A DNA stretch of 64,000 bases, taken from NCBI GenBank assembly GCA_023382655.1, contig JAHDWK010000003.1, positions 62,001 to 126,000 of the forward strand, given 5' to 3'. Positions 1 to 9,312 of the stretch are shown piece after piece. Origin of the DNA: Anaerolineae bacterium (lineage in GTDB: Bacteria; Chloroflexota; Anaerolineae; Promineifilales; Promineifilaceae). Positions within the stretch are counted from its first letter, which is position 1. The number at the start of each line of letters is the position of its first letter. The notes below the pieces were generated by a model that saw nothing but the letters and a program-made list of their open reading frames with translations, was not told where the DNA came from and did no database searches. The position numbers and the translations under genes were made by a program.

Positions 1-462
1 GAGCACGGCCGTTTCCATCACATTCGGCGTGATCAAATAAGCCAGCGGCATCAAGGCAACAACATAGTGCCACCGCACCGCCTCGGCAAACATCGGTTGC
101 CCACGATGGTTCACCAACACCGGGTCAACGACGATTTTCTGACAGCCGTACTGTTGTAATTTGCTGGCGATAACGAGGATGAGTTCAGTTTGACCGATAA
201 AGCCAGTTTTGATCGCCGCCGCGCCATAATCGGGCAGCACCGCATCCAGTTGGTCGGCCACAAATTCAGGCGACATGTACTGGACACGCTCGACGGAGAC
301 ACTGTTTTGGGCGGTTACGGCCGTGACCACACTCAGGCCATACGCCCCCAACACCGCCCATGTGCGCAAATCCGCCTGCAACCCCGCCGCCCCGCCGCTG
401 TCCGACCCGGCAATCGTCAACACTTTGGGGGGAACATTCACAGACTTACTCATATCATCCAT
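1..462 (-). CDS. thiD: Hydroxymethylpyrimidine/phosphomethylpyrimidine kinase (partial, runs off left edge)
   Basis: This is the N-terminal 154 codons of a ThiD-type kinase, which phosphorylates HMP and HMP-P in thiamine pyrimidine synthesis or salvage. The translation opens with the family signature TIAGSDSGGAAGLQADLRT at about residues 16-34, followed by the conserved KTGF segment near residue 87 and the VVDPVL segment near residue 112. The start at 462 is chosen because a GGAG lies nine bases upstream; a second in-frame ATG lies at 453. The gene continues beyond base 1, so the C-terminal anion-hole and catalytic region cannot be seen. It is divergent from the phosphofructokinase gene with a 164-base shared upstream region. 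One ACGGCCGT lies near its visible 3' end and another at codons near base 317. Confidence 0.9.
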   Translation of the reverse strand, partial: MDDMSKSVNVPPKVLTIAGSDSGGAAGLQADLRTWAVLGAYGLSVVTAVTAQNSVSVERVQYMSPEFVADQLDAVLPDYGAAAIKTGFIGQTELILVIASKLQQYGCQKIVVDPVLVNHRGQPMFAEAVRWHYVVALMPLAYLITPNVMETAVL

Positions 463-511
463 GCGACAAATCTCCTAAAAGCCTTTACAATGACGCCAAT
501 TCATACTGTCT

Positions 512-541
512 TTGGCAACGCGGCCGATAAAGCGTCATTAT
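512..541 (+). promoter_or_regulatory. Possible promoter of the phosphofructokinase gene
   Basis: TTGGCA at 512-517 and CATTAT at 536-541 are separated by 18 bases; an overlapping TATACT at 539-544 gives a poorer spacing. The downstream leader contains CTTTGCGTC-like short repeats. This is a motif match only. Confidence 0.3.
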
Positions 542-626
542 ACTGAATTTTTCTTGGCGCCGTCCTCTTTGCGTCTTTCACTTCTCTGCGCCTTTGCGTC
601 AAACTCAATGCTATCAGGAGGTAATC

Positions 627-1748
627 ATGGCAAAATATGTAGGCATTTTAACCGCTGGTGGCGATACGCCGGGACTCAATTCCGCCATTCGCGCCATTGG
701 TAAAACTGCCCTGGGCATGGGCATGAATGTGATTGGCTTCCGTGATGGCTTTCATGGGTTAGTGGGTGACCGCACCATGCGGCTGGACGGCCAAACACTG
801 TCAGGCATCTTAACCATCGGCGGCACCATTCTGGGCACCAGCCGGGACAAACCCCACAAGATGTTGATGGGCGGCAAAAAGCTAGATATGACCGACGCCA
901 TGATGGAGACCTACCGCAAACACAACCTGGACGTACTGGTTTGCCTGGGTGGCGGTGGCACGCTGAAGAATTCTTACCGCCTCACGCAAAAAGGGATGAA
1001 TATCATCAACCTGCCCAAAACCATTGACAATGACGTCGCCATGACTGATGTGACCTTTGGTTTTGACACGGCGCTGGGCATTGCCACCGAAGCCATTGAC
1101 CGGCTGCACAGCACGGCCCACAGCCACCACCGCATCATTGTGGTGGAAACGATGGGGCACAATACCGGCTGGCTGGCATTGGGGGCGGGGTTAGCCGGAG
1201 GGGCGGACGTGATCCTGATTCCAGAGATACCGTACAATGTAGAGATTGTGGCGGAAGCGATTAAACGGCGGCATCGTCACGGCCGTGGTTTTAGCATTGT
1301 GGCCGTTTCCGAAGGGGCTATGCCCCAGGGGATTGCCGCCGAACTACAAGCGGCGCAAGCTGAGCTGGAAAAAGCGAAAAACAAAGAAGCCCGCCTGAAG
1401 GCCAAAACACACATTGCCGAAGTTGAAGCGCGCCGTGCCCACAGCACTATGCATATGTCGGAGCAATTAGAAAAACTCACCGGCCTGGAATCGCGCGTGA
1501 CCATTTTGGGGCATGTGCAGCGGGGGGGCACGCCTTCGACCGTGGACCGGCTGTTGACCACCCAGTTAGGCTGCGCCTGCGTCCATTACATCAACGAAGG
1601 GCAATATGGAGTGATGGTAGCGGTGCGTGGTCAGGGAACAACGGCCGTGCCCATTGAACAAGTGGTAGGCAAACGCAAAGTGGTGCCCCTGGATCATCCC
1701 TGGGTGCAAAGCGCCCGCAATTTAGGAACCTGTCTGGGGGATCAATAA
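627..1748 (+). CDS. pfkA: 6-phosphofructokinase, hybrid ATP/PPi-type signature
   Basis: Predicted cytoplasmic enzyme of 373 residues phosphorylating fructose 6-phosphate in glycolysis. The phosphate-donor loop GGDTPGLN is at residues 11-18, the PKTIDND catalytic segment at 130-136 with the base Asp, and the HVQRGGTP sugar-phosphate motif near 296-303. The start at 627 is supported by AGGAGGT at 616-622. Two things are odd. The usual GGDGS or GGDDT motif reads GGGGT (108-112), so the Mg-binding Asp is replaced by Gly, while Lys in PKTIDND is typical of PPi-dependent or group III enzymes. Residues about 236-272 form a charged Ala/Glu/Lys-rich helix that looks like an insertion. The family assignment is firm; the phosphoryl donor cannot be decided from sequence alone. 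Confidence 0.88.
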   Translation: MAKYVGILTAGGDTPGLNSAIRAIGKTALGMGMNVIGFRDGFHGLVGDRTMRLDGQTLSGILTIGGTILGTSRDKPHKMLMGGKKLDMTDAMMETYRKHNLDVLVCLGGGGTLKNSYRLTQKGMNIINLPKTIDNDVAMTDVTFGFDTALGIATEAIDRLHSTAHSHHRIIVVETMGHNTGWLALGAGLAGGADVILIPEIPYNVEIVAEAIKRRHRHGRGFSIVAVSEGAMPQGIAAELQAAQAELEKAKNKEARLKAKTHIAEVEARRAHSTMHMSEQLEKLTGLESRVTILGHVQRGGTPSTVDRLLTTQLGCACVHYINEGQYGVMVAVRGQGTTAVPIEQVVGKRKVVPLDHPWVQSARNLGTCLGDQ

Positions 1749-1757
1749 GGTAAAAAA

Positions 1758-1790
1758 AGAAGCCCGGCTTTTGCGAAAAGCCGGGCTTCT
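1758..1790 (-). terminator. Intrinsic terminator between convergent pfkA and icd
   Basis: Fifteen-base perfect arms at 1758-1772 and 1776-1790 flank a three-base loop. On the minus strand the stem is followed by a run of Ts (1752-1757), so it should terminate icd; it may also end the pfkA transcript. The stem belongs to a dispersed AGAAG...CTTCT hairpin family seen again at 3791, 25750, 42663 and 61319. Confidence 0.8.
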
Positions 1791-1797
1791 GGAAAAG

Positions 1798-3036
1798 CTA
1801 CATGTTGTCCACAACAGCCTGCCCAAATTCCGAGCAGCTTAGTTTGGTGGCTCCTTCGATCTGGCGGTGAAGGTCGTAAGTGACAGTCTTGTTTTCGATG
1901 GTTTTGGTCATCGCCTTCACAATCAGATCGGCCGCTTCCTGCCAACCCATATACTCCAACATCATCACCCCACTGAGGATCAGACTGCCGGGGTTGACCA
2001 TATCTTTACCGGCATACTTGGGCGCAGTGCCGTGCGTGGCTTCAAACAGAGCTACACCATCGCCAATGTTGCCACCGGGGGCCATGCCCAGGCCACCGAC
2101 CTGCGCGGCAGCGGCATCGCTCATGTAATCGCCGTTCAGGTTCAAGGTAGCAATCACATCATAATCAACCGTGCGCGTCAGCAGTTGTTGCAGCATGTTG
2201 TCGGCAATCACATCTTTGATGACGATGTCCATGCCGCTGTTGGGGTTACGCAGCGTATGCCAGGGGCCGCCATCGAGCGGCTGCGCGCCAAACTCGTCCC
2301 GCGCCAGTTCATAGCCCCAATCGCGGAACGCGCCTTCGGTAAACTTCATAATGTTGCCCTTATGCACCAGGGTAACGCTGGGACGATTATGGTCAATGGC
2401 GTATTGGATGGCCTGACGCACCAGCCGTTTGGTGCCAAAGGCACTGACCGGCTTGATGCCGATGGCCGAATCCACGCGCACATTTTTGCCCAGCTTGTCA
2501 TTCATGAAGGCAATAATCGCCTTTGCTTCCTCTGACTCTGCCGGCCATTCCACGCCGGAATACACATCCTCCGTATTTTCGCGGAAGATGACGATGTCCA
2601 TCAATTCCGGCTGGCGCATGGGGCTGGGTGTGCCGGGGATGTAACGCACGGGGCGGACACAGGCGTACAGGTCAAGCACCTGGCGCAGCGTGACGTTCAA
2701 GCTGCGGAAGCCGCCCCCGATGGGGGTGGTCAACGGGCCTTTAATACCCACCAGATATTCGCGCATAGCATCGAAGGTTTCTTCGGGCATAAAGTTGCCA
2801 TCGTAGAGGGCGGCCGCTTTTTCGCCGGTGTAGATTTCCATCCAGGCAATTTTGCGTTTGCCACCGTAGGCTTTGGCTACGGCCGTGTTCCATACATGCA
2901 ATGACGCGGGAGTAATATCCACGCCAATGCCGTCACCTTCAATGTAAGCCACAATGGGGTTATCCGGCACGTGCAATTTGCCATTTTGATAACTGATTTT
3001 TTCGCCGTCCGGCACTTGTATTTTTGCAAAAGCCAT
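1798..3036 (-). CDS. icd: NADP-dependent isocitrate dehydrogenase
   Basis: A 412-residue protein matching the E. coli-type homodimeric isocitrate dehydrogenase, which oxidatively decarboxylates isocitrate to 2-oxoglutarate in the TCA cycle. Visible landmarks are YIEGDGIG near residues 31-38, the substrate-binding SLNVTLRQ segment containing the serine that AceK phosphorylates in E. coli, [17 protein letters not shown], and the C-terminal [10 protein letters not shown]-type nucleotide-binding segment. The start at 3036 has an AGGAGA a few bases upstream. The gene is alone on its strand, convergent with pfkA and separated from it by a strong hairpin. No aceK is nearby, so phosphorylation control is not implied. 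Length and motifs are normal for the family. Confidence 0.96.
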   Translation of the reverse strand: MAFAKIQVPDGEKISYQNGKLHVPDNPIVAYIEGDGIGVDITPASLHVWNTAVAKAYGGKRKIAWMEIYTGEKAAALYDGNFMPEETFDAMREYLVGIKGPLTTPIGGGFRSLNVTLRQVLDLYACVRPVRYIPGTPSPMRQPELMDIVIFRENTEDVYSGVEWPAESEEAKAIIAFMNDKLGKNVRVDSAIGIKPVSAFGTKRLVRQAIQYAIDHNRPSVTLVHKGNIMKFTEGAFRDWGYELARDEFGAQPLDGGPWHTLRNPNSGMDIVIKDVIADNMLQQLLTRTVDYDVIATLNLNGDYMSDAAAAQVGGLGMAPGGNIGDGVALFEATHGTAPKYAGKDMVNPGSLILSGVMMLEYMGWQEAADLIVKAMTKTIENKTVTYDLHRQIEGATKLSCSEFGQAVVDNM

Positions 3037-3111
3037 TTTGGTTCTCCTGATATAGAATGCGTTGGTTCTGTGGTTTTATCTAGCCACCGTCCCCTGAGGT
3101 ACAGACAAAGA

Positions 3112-3765
3112 TTAAGGTTGAACCATTGCCGTTTCAAAATATACTCCCACATTGGGGATATTCATGAAATTGTCGCCGCGATAAGGGAAAAGCTCTTCTA
3201 CCGATTGCTCGTACGTTTTGCCTTCTTCTAATGTGGCTAATCCTATGCCTACCCGATGCCCCTCAGGTAAAGGTGTTACAGAGATTGCAAAACGTCCTTC
3301 GTTGTCGCTGCCCCCTTGACCCAGAACAACACCATTAAATGTGATATCTATCACTGCTAACGACAGATTTGGTGGGGCGCTTCCTTCAAGCGTAGTCATG
3401 CCGGCTGTGAGTTCATTAGCAAACTGGAATCGCGGTTTGTCGGTAGCAATGGGTAAATCTGTAACAGCAGGGTAGGCCTGACCGTTATTGCTGGCTACTC
3501 CTTGAGATGGAGCCGGATAACTGTCTGTCTGGCTCACACCAGGAGCCGGGTAACTGTCTGTCTGGCTCACACCGGAAGTTGGGGAACTGTCTGTTTGGGC
3601 AATGGTTGCTCCTGGTGCAGCAGTTTGTGTATTGTTTTGGTTATTGTTTGATTGGTCGCAAGCAACCAACAGCCAGAGCAGTCCCAATGTAAGCAACAAA
3701 ATTGCAACACTTTTGCGGGTATATATGTGTGCCTTTTTTAATGAGATCATCTTATATTTATCCAC
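3112..3765 (-). CDS. Putative lipoprotein with Ser/Tyr/Pro-rich tandem repeats
   Basis: A 217-residue protein with a positively charged N-terminus, a hydrophobic segment at about residues 18-34 and a lipobox ending in LLVAC at about 32-36, so it is probably exported and lipid-anchored. It is followed by an Asn/Gln/Thr-rich spacer and about three copies of an 11-residue unit (GVSQTDSYPAP-like), encoded by 33-base tandem repeats. The C-terminal half (about 105-217) is a small beta-rich-looking domain that I do not recognise. An internal ATG at 3750 is an alternative start. It lies downstream of the secreted 472-residue protein but the hairpin at 3791 separates them. No function is proposed beyond surface localisation. 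Confidence 0.75.
   Translation of the reverse strand: MDKYKMISLKKAHIYTRKSVAILLLTLGLLWLLVACDQSNNNQNNTQTAAPGATIAQTDSSPTSGVSQTDSYPAPGVSQTDSYPAPSQGVASNNGQAYPAVTDLPIATDKPRFQFANELTAGMTTLEGSAPPNLSLAVIDITFNGVVLGQGGSDNEGRFAISVTPLPEGHRVGIGLATLEEGKTYEQSVEELFPYRGDNFMNIPNVGVYFETAMVQP
3509..3607 (-). repeat. 33-base tandem repeats inside the lipoprotein gene
   Basis: Two nearly identical 33-base units (3509-3541 and 3542-3574) and a third decayed one (3575-3607) encode the Ser/Tyr/Pro-rich linker. The unit length keeps the reading frame. Confidence 0.8.
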
Positions 3766-3790
3766 AGAAAAGAGTAGGTATCAGAAAAAA

Positions 3791-3820
3791 TAGAAGCCAC
3801 CGTTGGTGGCTTCTATTTTT
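3791..3820. terminator. Bidirectional intrinsic terminator
   Basis: The palindrome TAGAAGCCACC / GGTGGCTTCTA at 3791-3815 is followed by five Ts on the plus strand and by Ts on the minus strand too. On the minus strand it lies 29 bases beyond the stop of the 472-residue secreted protein and should end its transcript. Confidence 0.75.
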
Positions 3821-3848
3821 ATCATTGAATTAGCAATCCACAAAGGAC

Positions 3849-5267
3849 TTACTGGTTGAAACCAACATAGTTCTTGGTGTCTTGTGAGCTAACACCAGTG
3901 TAATTGCTTTCATTTGCAAGAGCCACAATGGGTTGATCAGAGGTAATAACAACACCATTCACTGTGCCATTGAGGTCACCTGCGTCACCGGTAATGTTAA
4001 TACCAGATGTACCGCCACCGTAGATACGATAGAAGGTCATGCTGGCACCAGCAGCAACTGGCGCCGCGTTTTCAACGACTACAGTGTCACCATTGTTTGT
4101 CGTATAGGTGAGGGTGAAGGTAGCCGGAGCACCGCCTACGTTCTGAACCTGTACACCCGTGGTGTTGTTAAAGAAGTCTTCTTTAACCAGCGGCAGGCTA
4201 ACCGCATCAGTCGCACTTCCAGCACCTAAACAAGCATAGGTCGTGAAACGTTTGGGGGTGGGGGCATCAGCGCGATCATTCGTGATGGCGGCAATGTCAC
4301 CAGTGGCCTCAACGGTGATGGCTGCAAGTTCACCATCATTCAAGTGATCGCTGGCCAGGAAGTTGGCAGAAGCGCCAGGAGCAACGCCGGTAACAGTGGG
4401 GACAACAACCGTACGCGCAGCGGGGAAAACAACATTGTAGGTTACGTCAATATCGACATTGCTGCCTCCAACATTTTGTACCTGCAGGCCGGTAGTGGTA
4501 TCCAAAGCGCCAAAACTGTAACGGGATAAGGGGCAATACACCGTAGTGTCATAATCGCCGGGTACAAAACCACGGGACGCTTGAAGATTAGCGGCCACTG
4601 TGGCTGTGTGTTCATGCTCTAATGAAGAACCAGCCAGCGCCTCTGTGCCGGTTACAACCAAGCCGCCTACACCTGTGCCGGTGCCCGTGGGGAAAACCGG
4701 GGTGGTATCCGCCGGGCTGACAATCACCATGGCATTTGCGGGTACATCATTATAGGTAGCCACATAGGCCTGGGCGTCACCAACACGACGGAAAGTGGCT
4801 GTGATATCGTTAACACTGCCACTGGCATTCTGAATATAGAAAGTAGTGGTGCGTCCAGCATGGTTGTGTTTCACCAGGGGGAAGTTAAGAGTAGTAGAAA
4901 CATCACCACCATCAGTACCCTCGTATTGCCCAGCGGCCGCGCCAACGGTACGGTTGTTCACGTTAACGACAGCAACAATGGGTTGATCAGAGCTGGCGAC
5001 GGCCGAACCTTCAAACCCGGCGGGGGCTGAACAGTTGGCAGGTAACCATGTAAACGATGCGCCTGGGGCCAGGGTTTGTGCATCGCAATCATAGTCTGTG
5101 CCGTCCTGTGCGTAAGCAGTCAAAAGAACATTTGCATTAGCTGCGCCCGCGTTTTGAATTTGCTGCCCACTTTCCCAACCACTGCCAGGTGGTTCTGTGC
5201 CTTGTGCAGCCACAATGCCTGCACCCGCCAAAAGAACAATCAATAAAACAACAAGTATCTTTTTCAT
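3849..5267 (-). CDS. Secreted beta-repeat protein of unknown function
   Basis: A 472-residue protein with a clear signal peptide (residues about 1-21, MKKILVVLLIVLLAGAGIVA, then AQG). The mature part consists of about four degenerate units of about 100 residues, each containing a Q-[IV]-Q-N-[VA]-G-G/A-type strand followed by alternating hydrophobic residues and an APGAS-type turn, and several SDQPIVA segments. The composition is Ala/Val/Thr/Gly/Asn rich with few charged residues and almost no Cys, as in surface-layer or adhesin-like proteins. No enzymatic motif was found. The ATG at 5267 has GGAGAG upstream. The region is free of ACGGCCGT although two one-base variants occur near 4940-5000. 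It is probably transcribed alone and ends at the hairpin at 3791. Confidence 0.8.
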   Translation of the reverse strand: MKKILVVLLIVLLAGAGIVAAQGTEPPGSGWESGQQIQNAGAANANVLLTAYAQDGTDYDCDAQTLAPGASFTWLPANCSAPAGFEGSAVASSDQPIVAVVNVNNRTVGAAAGQYEGTDGGDVSTTLNFPLVKHNHAGRTTTFYIQNASGSVNDITATFRRVGDAQAYVATYNDVPANAMVIVSPADTTPVFPTGTGTGVGGLVVTGTEALAGSSLEHEHTATVAANLQASRGFVPGDYDTTVYCPLSRYSFGALDTTTGLQVQNVGGSNVDIDVTYNVVFPAARTVVVPTVTGVAPGASANFLASDHLNDGELAAITVEATGDIAAITNDRADAPTPKRFTTYACLGAGSATDAVSLPLVKEDFFNNTTGVQVQNVGGAPATFTLTYTTNNGDTVVVENAAPVAAGASMTFYRIYGGGTSGINITGDAGDLNGTVNGVVITSDQPIVALANESNYTGVSSQDTKNYVGFNQ

Positions 5268-5370
5268 ATGTCTCTCCTTATTTTAATAGTGACATAAACG
5301 TTAATAGTAGTAATTCTAACAACTACGGGGGGGTTAATCAATAACTCATATGGAGTATTAAAAGCATTAT

Positions 5371-7056
5371 TTACCCCATATAACCTAATTTGCGCAGTTG
5401 CTCAGTGATTTCTGTTTCCATCTCATCATTCCAAACCGATTGATCATCTTCGACATGTTCTAAATGGGGATAGTCAGCATATTGAATGGGGTAGTATGTT
5501 TGGTGGCTTGCTGAAAGAATATCAGTAACAACTTTCCCATCCATACTTGAGGGAACGGGACATCCCAATAGATGCAGGCAAGTTGGGGCTAGATCTTGTA
5601 TGCTTACAGGTAACATATTTGTTCTACCTATATCTGGCCCAGAAGCAATCAGAATACCCTCTAAACGATGGCTACCTGTTTCGTGTGTATATGGCTGTGA
5701 AAGTAAGGCGCCACGTCTGGCTGCAAATTCATATCCTTTGCGTGTGATGTATGTAAAATTGCGCATAACACAAAGGAGGTCAGGCGCTTCCTGTAAGTGG
5801 CTACCATGATATAAATCTTTACGAAAATAGATGTGATCGATGAGTGGACGGCCGTCTGCTGGATCAACAATATCACGTAGATGGTTTGCAATTTCCTGGC
5901 ACAGCTTTTCATATTCTTCTCCTGGCTCAACAATTCCTTGCGGTTCACGCCCCCGCAAATTAATATAGATTTGTCCATAATAGCCAAAGCTGTAAGCTTT
6001 TGTCCGCGTCCAGTCTACGGCCGTCGTTAACTCTAACCTTTCATCACGTGGTAGTAATTGGATACGATCCCCCAACCGTTTTTTTATCTCAACTTCCACC
6101 CGATGTAGGTGCAACCGGGTAAGTGCATTGGAGATATTCTGACGGGTAATGCCCAAATGACGGAAAGTTGTTTGCCCCAAGTGATTACCGGCCATTTCTT
6201 CCTTCAGATGAAGCCACCCTTTTTGCCATAGCCATTCATTTAAGAACACATCCTTATATAAAGCGCCAGCGCCATGATCGGACATGACAAGAATGTTGAT
6301 ATCTTCGCCCGCAGTTTGAACCAGCTCGCCAACCCAGGTGTCTACTTGCTGATAAAAATCTCGAATGGCGTTTTTATATCTCTCAGGGGCTTGAGGATTG
6401 TGTGAAGGATGTGTTTCATCCATGTGGTGCCAGAAAAAATGGCAGATTTCATCCGTGTTCCGAAACACCATCATAAAAAAATCCCAGGGTTTTTCTTTTA
6501 ACAAACGTACCGCCGTTTGGGTGCGTCGGGCACTGGTATCATAAATATCTGCCAGCCATTCATCTTCTTTTCCCGGCTTAAAAAAGGCGTCCTTATTAAC
6601 ACGATACCCTTGCGCTTTTAGTTCATCGGTCAATTCTGGGGGATATGTATAAGTTACATAGTTGGGTGTCCCCAGCCCGCTGATGAGATAGCCGTTTACC
6701 GGTTCGGGTGGATAGGTCATTGGCACATTCATAATGCCTACCTGACGGCCGTGCATACTCAACCATCGCCATAAAGATACTCCTCCTATCTGATTAGCAC
6801 GAACAAATCGGAATTGATAACTGTCCTTCTCTCGTTTTACAAAATCAAACACGCCATGATTTCCAGGATTAAGCCCGGTCATAAAAGAGGCCCATGCTGT
6901 TGGCGAATGAACTGGCATGGTTGAACGCAATATGCCAAAACTACCTTGCTCAATCAGCCTGGCAAGATTCGGTAAGTATCCAGCCTGTGCCCAGTCTCGT
7001 ATTAATGGATATGGGGCTCCATCCAAACCAATTACTAACAATTTTCTAAAAGACAT
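5371..7056 (-). CDS. AlkP-superfamily phosphodiesterase/nucleotide pyrophosphatase-like hydrolase
   Basis: A 561-residue alkaline-phosphatase-fold protein. The first metal site is VIGLDGAPYPL near residues 8-18; the Thr nucleophile lies in SPTAWASFMTG near residues 51-61; a second metal motif MSDHGAGAL is near 258-266; and further His residues of the family (HFFWHH, HETGSHR) are present. It lacks an obvious signal peptide, so its location is unclear. It is the last gene of a six-gene minus-strand operon with a flippase and three glycosyltransferases, starting 19 bases after the flippase stop. Members of this family cleave phosphodiester or phosphate groups and are often found in polysaccharide clusters; the substrate cannot be named. 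Confidence 0.82.
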   Translation of the reverse strand: MSFRKLLVIGLDGAPYPLIRDWAQAGYLPNLARLIEQGSFGILRSTMPVHSPTAWASFMTGLNPGNHGVFDFVKREKDSYQFRFVRANQIGGVSLWRWLSMHGRQVGIMNVPMTYPPEPVNGYLISGLGTPNYVTYTYPPELTDELKAQGYRVNKDAFFKPGKEDEWLADIYDTSARRTQTAVRLLKEKPWDFFMMVFRNTDEICHFFWHHMDETHPSHNPQAPERYKNAIRDFYQQVDTWVGELVQTAGEDINILVMSDHGAGALYKDVFLNEWLWQKGWLHLKEEMAGNHLGQTTFRHLGITRQNISNALTRLHLHRVEVEIKKRLGDRIQLLPRDERLELTTAVDWTRTKAYSFGYYGQIYINLRGREPQGIVEPGEEYEKLCQEIANHLRDIVDPADGRPLIDHIYFRKDLYHGSHLQEAPDLLCVMRNFTYITRKGYEFAARRGALLSQPYTHETGSHRLEGILIASGPDIGRTNMLPVSIQDLAPTCLHLLGCPVPSSMDGKVVTDILSASHQTYYPIQYADYPHLEHVEDDQSVWNDEMETEITEQLRKLGYMG

Positions 7057-7074
7057 CTTTGGCCTCCACAGTAA

Positions 7075-8520
7075 CTATACCTGGCTACTCTTAACCAATT
7101 GACGAAAATATTGCCGATCTTCTCTCGGAATGACACCTAGTAACCAGATAACCACAAGATAAACAACCATACTCACTGCTCCGGCCCAGAAAAAGGAAAC
7201 GGTTTTTAAGTTCCATAAAACCACAATCATTACCGATGAAGCCACAAGAGGGCGCCATAACAGTGGCAAAATACCATCGGTAAGCAAATTGCGTTGTACA
7301 TAGATGTACATCATTGCAAAAAAAGCAAACGATGTCACTGTTCGCCCTAAAGCCGCACCAACGATACCATAACGCGGGATCAACCAGATGTTCAATGCCA
7401 AATTGATCGTCATGCTTAATCCGGTAATCCAACCCGCCTGCGATTGCCGGTTTGCAACCAGGGCTAGCCGCGCATTTGGTACCGTCAAGAAGGCAAAAAT
7501 GACGGTCCAAATCATTACCTGGAGCGCCGATATGGCTGGTTGAAATGCTTCTCCAAATAGCAGCATGATAAGCCAAGGCGCCATCACCATAACCGAGATA
7601 CAAACAGGAAATACGGCAGCTAATATATATCGGTTGGTACGATGGTAAAGTAGCGCCAGTTTTTGAGAATCTTCGTGATAATAGCGAGCCATTAAAGGGT
7701 AGATCGCCGTTCTAAACGCTGCGGGCATCATCAAAAAGCCCAATACAAAAATCTGGGCAGCGCCATAATAACCCAGACTGGTTTCATCCAGGTAAAAGGA
7801 AATTATCAAAGCATCCAGTTGAAAATCCATGGCAGTAAAAAAACTGATTAGGATGAACCCTGGCGCCAGGCGCAGTTGGTGGCGCATAAACAAAAAACTC
7901 AGACGTGTAGAAAGCAAATTGGTTCGACGTAATAACTGAATTAAGGAGGGGATAAGAACAACAGCACCAATGACGCCACCAAAGACCATAATCCAGGCTA
8001 AGCCAAGTGCATCTCCTCCTCGAATTAGAACCCAATATCCAGCCAGTAGTTTAAAAATACCATTGATAATAGCTGCTAAAGAGGGCATTAGCAGTTTTTC
8101 ATGCGCGGCAAAGAGCGCCTGAAACATCATAAAAATTGCTTCAGGGAATATAGCCAGCGATAAAACAGCAATGACCATTTTGGTCGTTTCTGTGTAAGGC
8201 AATGCAGTTTTAAGAAGCAGTATTAATAACCCATAGGTAAGCAAAGCCAATATCAAACGCAGGACAAGATAATTTGAAAGGTAATGGCCGCTTTCTTGGC
8301 GGCGTGGGGCAAGCTCCCGAACCAATAGTTCATGTAGCCCCCAACCAGACAGGGCCAACATAATCGTGAAGTAAGTGATCCCCAGGTTATACGTGCCCGC
8401 TACGGCCGGCCCTAACAAGCGCCCGATGAAGATAAATAACACCGTGTTACTTGCCTTGACAAAGACACTACTGATGTAGGTGAGCGCGGTATTACTGAGT
8501 AAACGTTGTGCTGTGTTCAT
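7075..8520 (-). CDS. Polysaccharide flippase (Wzx/MATE-like, MOP superfamily)
   Basis: A 481-residue multi-span membrane protein with about 12-14 hydrophobic segments, a typical oligosaccharide-lipid flippase. It begins MNTAQRLLSNTALTYISSVF, matching the usual N-terminal amphipathic helix of the family, and this is why I prefer the ATG at 8520 to an upstream one at 8640 that would overlap the preceding gene by about 150 bases. With the chosen start the overlap with the methyltransferase gene is 29 bases, implying coupled translation. It probably moves lipid-linked glycans built by the neighbouring GT2 and GT39 enzymes across the membrane. The local base composition is visibly AT-richer than elsewhere in the window. 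Confidence 0.85.
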   Translation of the reverse strand: MNTAQRLLSNTALTYISSVFVKASNTVLFIFIGRLLGPAVAGTYNLGITYFTIMLALSGWGLHELLVRELAPRRQESGHYLSNYLVLRLILALLTYGLLILLLKTALPYTETTKMVIAVLSLAIFPEAIFMMFQALFAAHEKLLMPSLAAIINGIFKLLAGYWVLIRGGDALGLAWIMVFGGVIGAVVLIPSLIQLLRRTNLLSTRLSFLFMRHQLRLAPGFILISFFTAMDFQLDALIISFYLDETSLGYYGAAQIFVLGFLMMPAAFRTAIYPLMARYYHEDSQKLALLYHRTNRYILAAVFPVCISVMVMAPWLIMLLFGEAFQPAISALQVMIWTVIFAFLTVPNARLALVANRQSQAGWITGLSMTINLALNIWLIPRYGIVGAALGRTVTSFAFFAMMYIYVQRNLLTDGILPLLWRPLVASSVMIVVLWNLKTVSFFWAGAVSMVVYLVVIWLLGVIPREDRQYFRQLVKSSQV

Positions 8521-9265
8521 CTGAAGATAATTTTTCGGCGATGCAAACCCAACCCATTGTATGATCCTTTGTTTTATCCAGGCGATCCAGGTAGAAAAAA
8601 ATGAGTGGTATGCACAAAAAGAAAACGAATTGTGTGACAAGTTTGAACGGCATCTGAACTAATTGCCAGAATAATGTGTTAGGTTTGGGAAAAAGCCAGT
8701 AGTGGAATAATTGTAAATTGAAAGAAAGAAACCAAAAATACCCCCCCATAGGCCGTATCTCAATGACACGCATTTTGCTGTTTTCAAGCAGATATTGAAA
8801 CCCAAACGATGTGTAACGAAAATAATCATGGGGCTTCTGGTGTTGGTGCCAGGCCATAGGAGCAGATAAATACAAACGGCCGTGTGGCTTTAGCACACGG
8901 CCTATCTCATTGATTACCCGCATTGGCTCATTGACATGCTCCAGGGTTTGAATACAAACAGCCGCATCCATACTTTCATCAGCAAAGGGCAAATAACATA
9001 AATCCCCTAAAGCATCCAGATTTGTATAATTCCAGGTGTTATCTCCTACCGCCAGATCAAAACCAATATAATTTGTATGCGCAAAGTAGTGCCTATATTG
9101 GCCTTCACCCGCGCCGGCATCCAACACCAGAGCGCCCTTAGGGATTTGTGCCTGGGCTTGTTCCAACAATCGGTAGCTTTCATAGCGGTTCACCTGAATG
9201 CGATCGCGCAGCCACTTGGGCATAGCCGCCAGCTGTTCGTCACGGCCAAAAGAAACTGGTTTCAT
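8492..9265 (-). CDS. Class I SAM-dependent methyltransferase
   Basis: A 257-residue protein with methyltransferase motif I VLDAGAGEGQYRHYF near residues 45-59, an acidic motif II (GFDLAVGD), the DAAVCIQTLEHV motif IV region near 105-116 and the LKPHGRLYLSAP post-motif. The C-terminal 60 residues are hydrophobic and may lie against the membrane. It resembles the methyltransferases of polysaccharide clusters that cap or decorate glycans or their lipid carriers; the acceptor is unknown. It lies between a GT2 gene (47 bases upstream) and the flippase, which it overlaps. Confidence 0.85.
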   Translation of the reverse strand: MKPVSFGRDEQLAAMPKWLRDRIQVNRYESYRLLEQAQAQIPKGALVLDAGAGEGQYRHYFAHTNYIGFDLAVGDNTWNYTNLDALGDLCYLPFADESMDAAVCIQTLEHVNEPMRVINEIGRVLKPHGRLYLSAPMAWHQHQKPHDYFRYTSFGFQYLLENSKMRVIEIRPMGGYFWFLSFNLQLFHYWLFPKPNTLFWQLVQMPFKLVTQFVFFLCIPLIFFYLDRLDKTKDHTMGWVCIAEKLSSDEHSTTFTQ

Positions 9266-9312
9266 TGTCCCTCACTCCCGATAGTATAGTATTCATTACA
9301 CAAACTTGTGGT

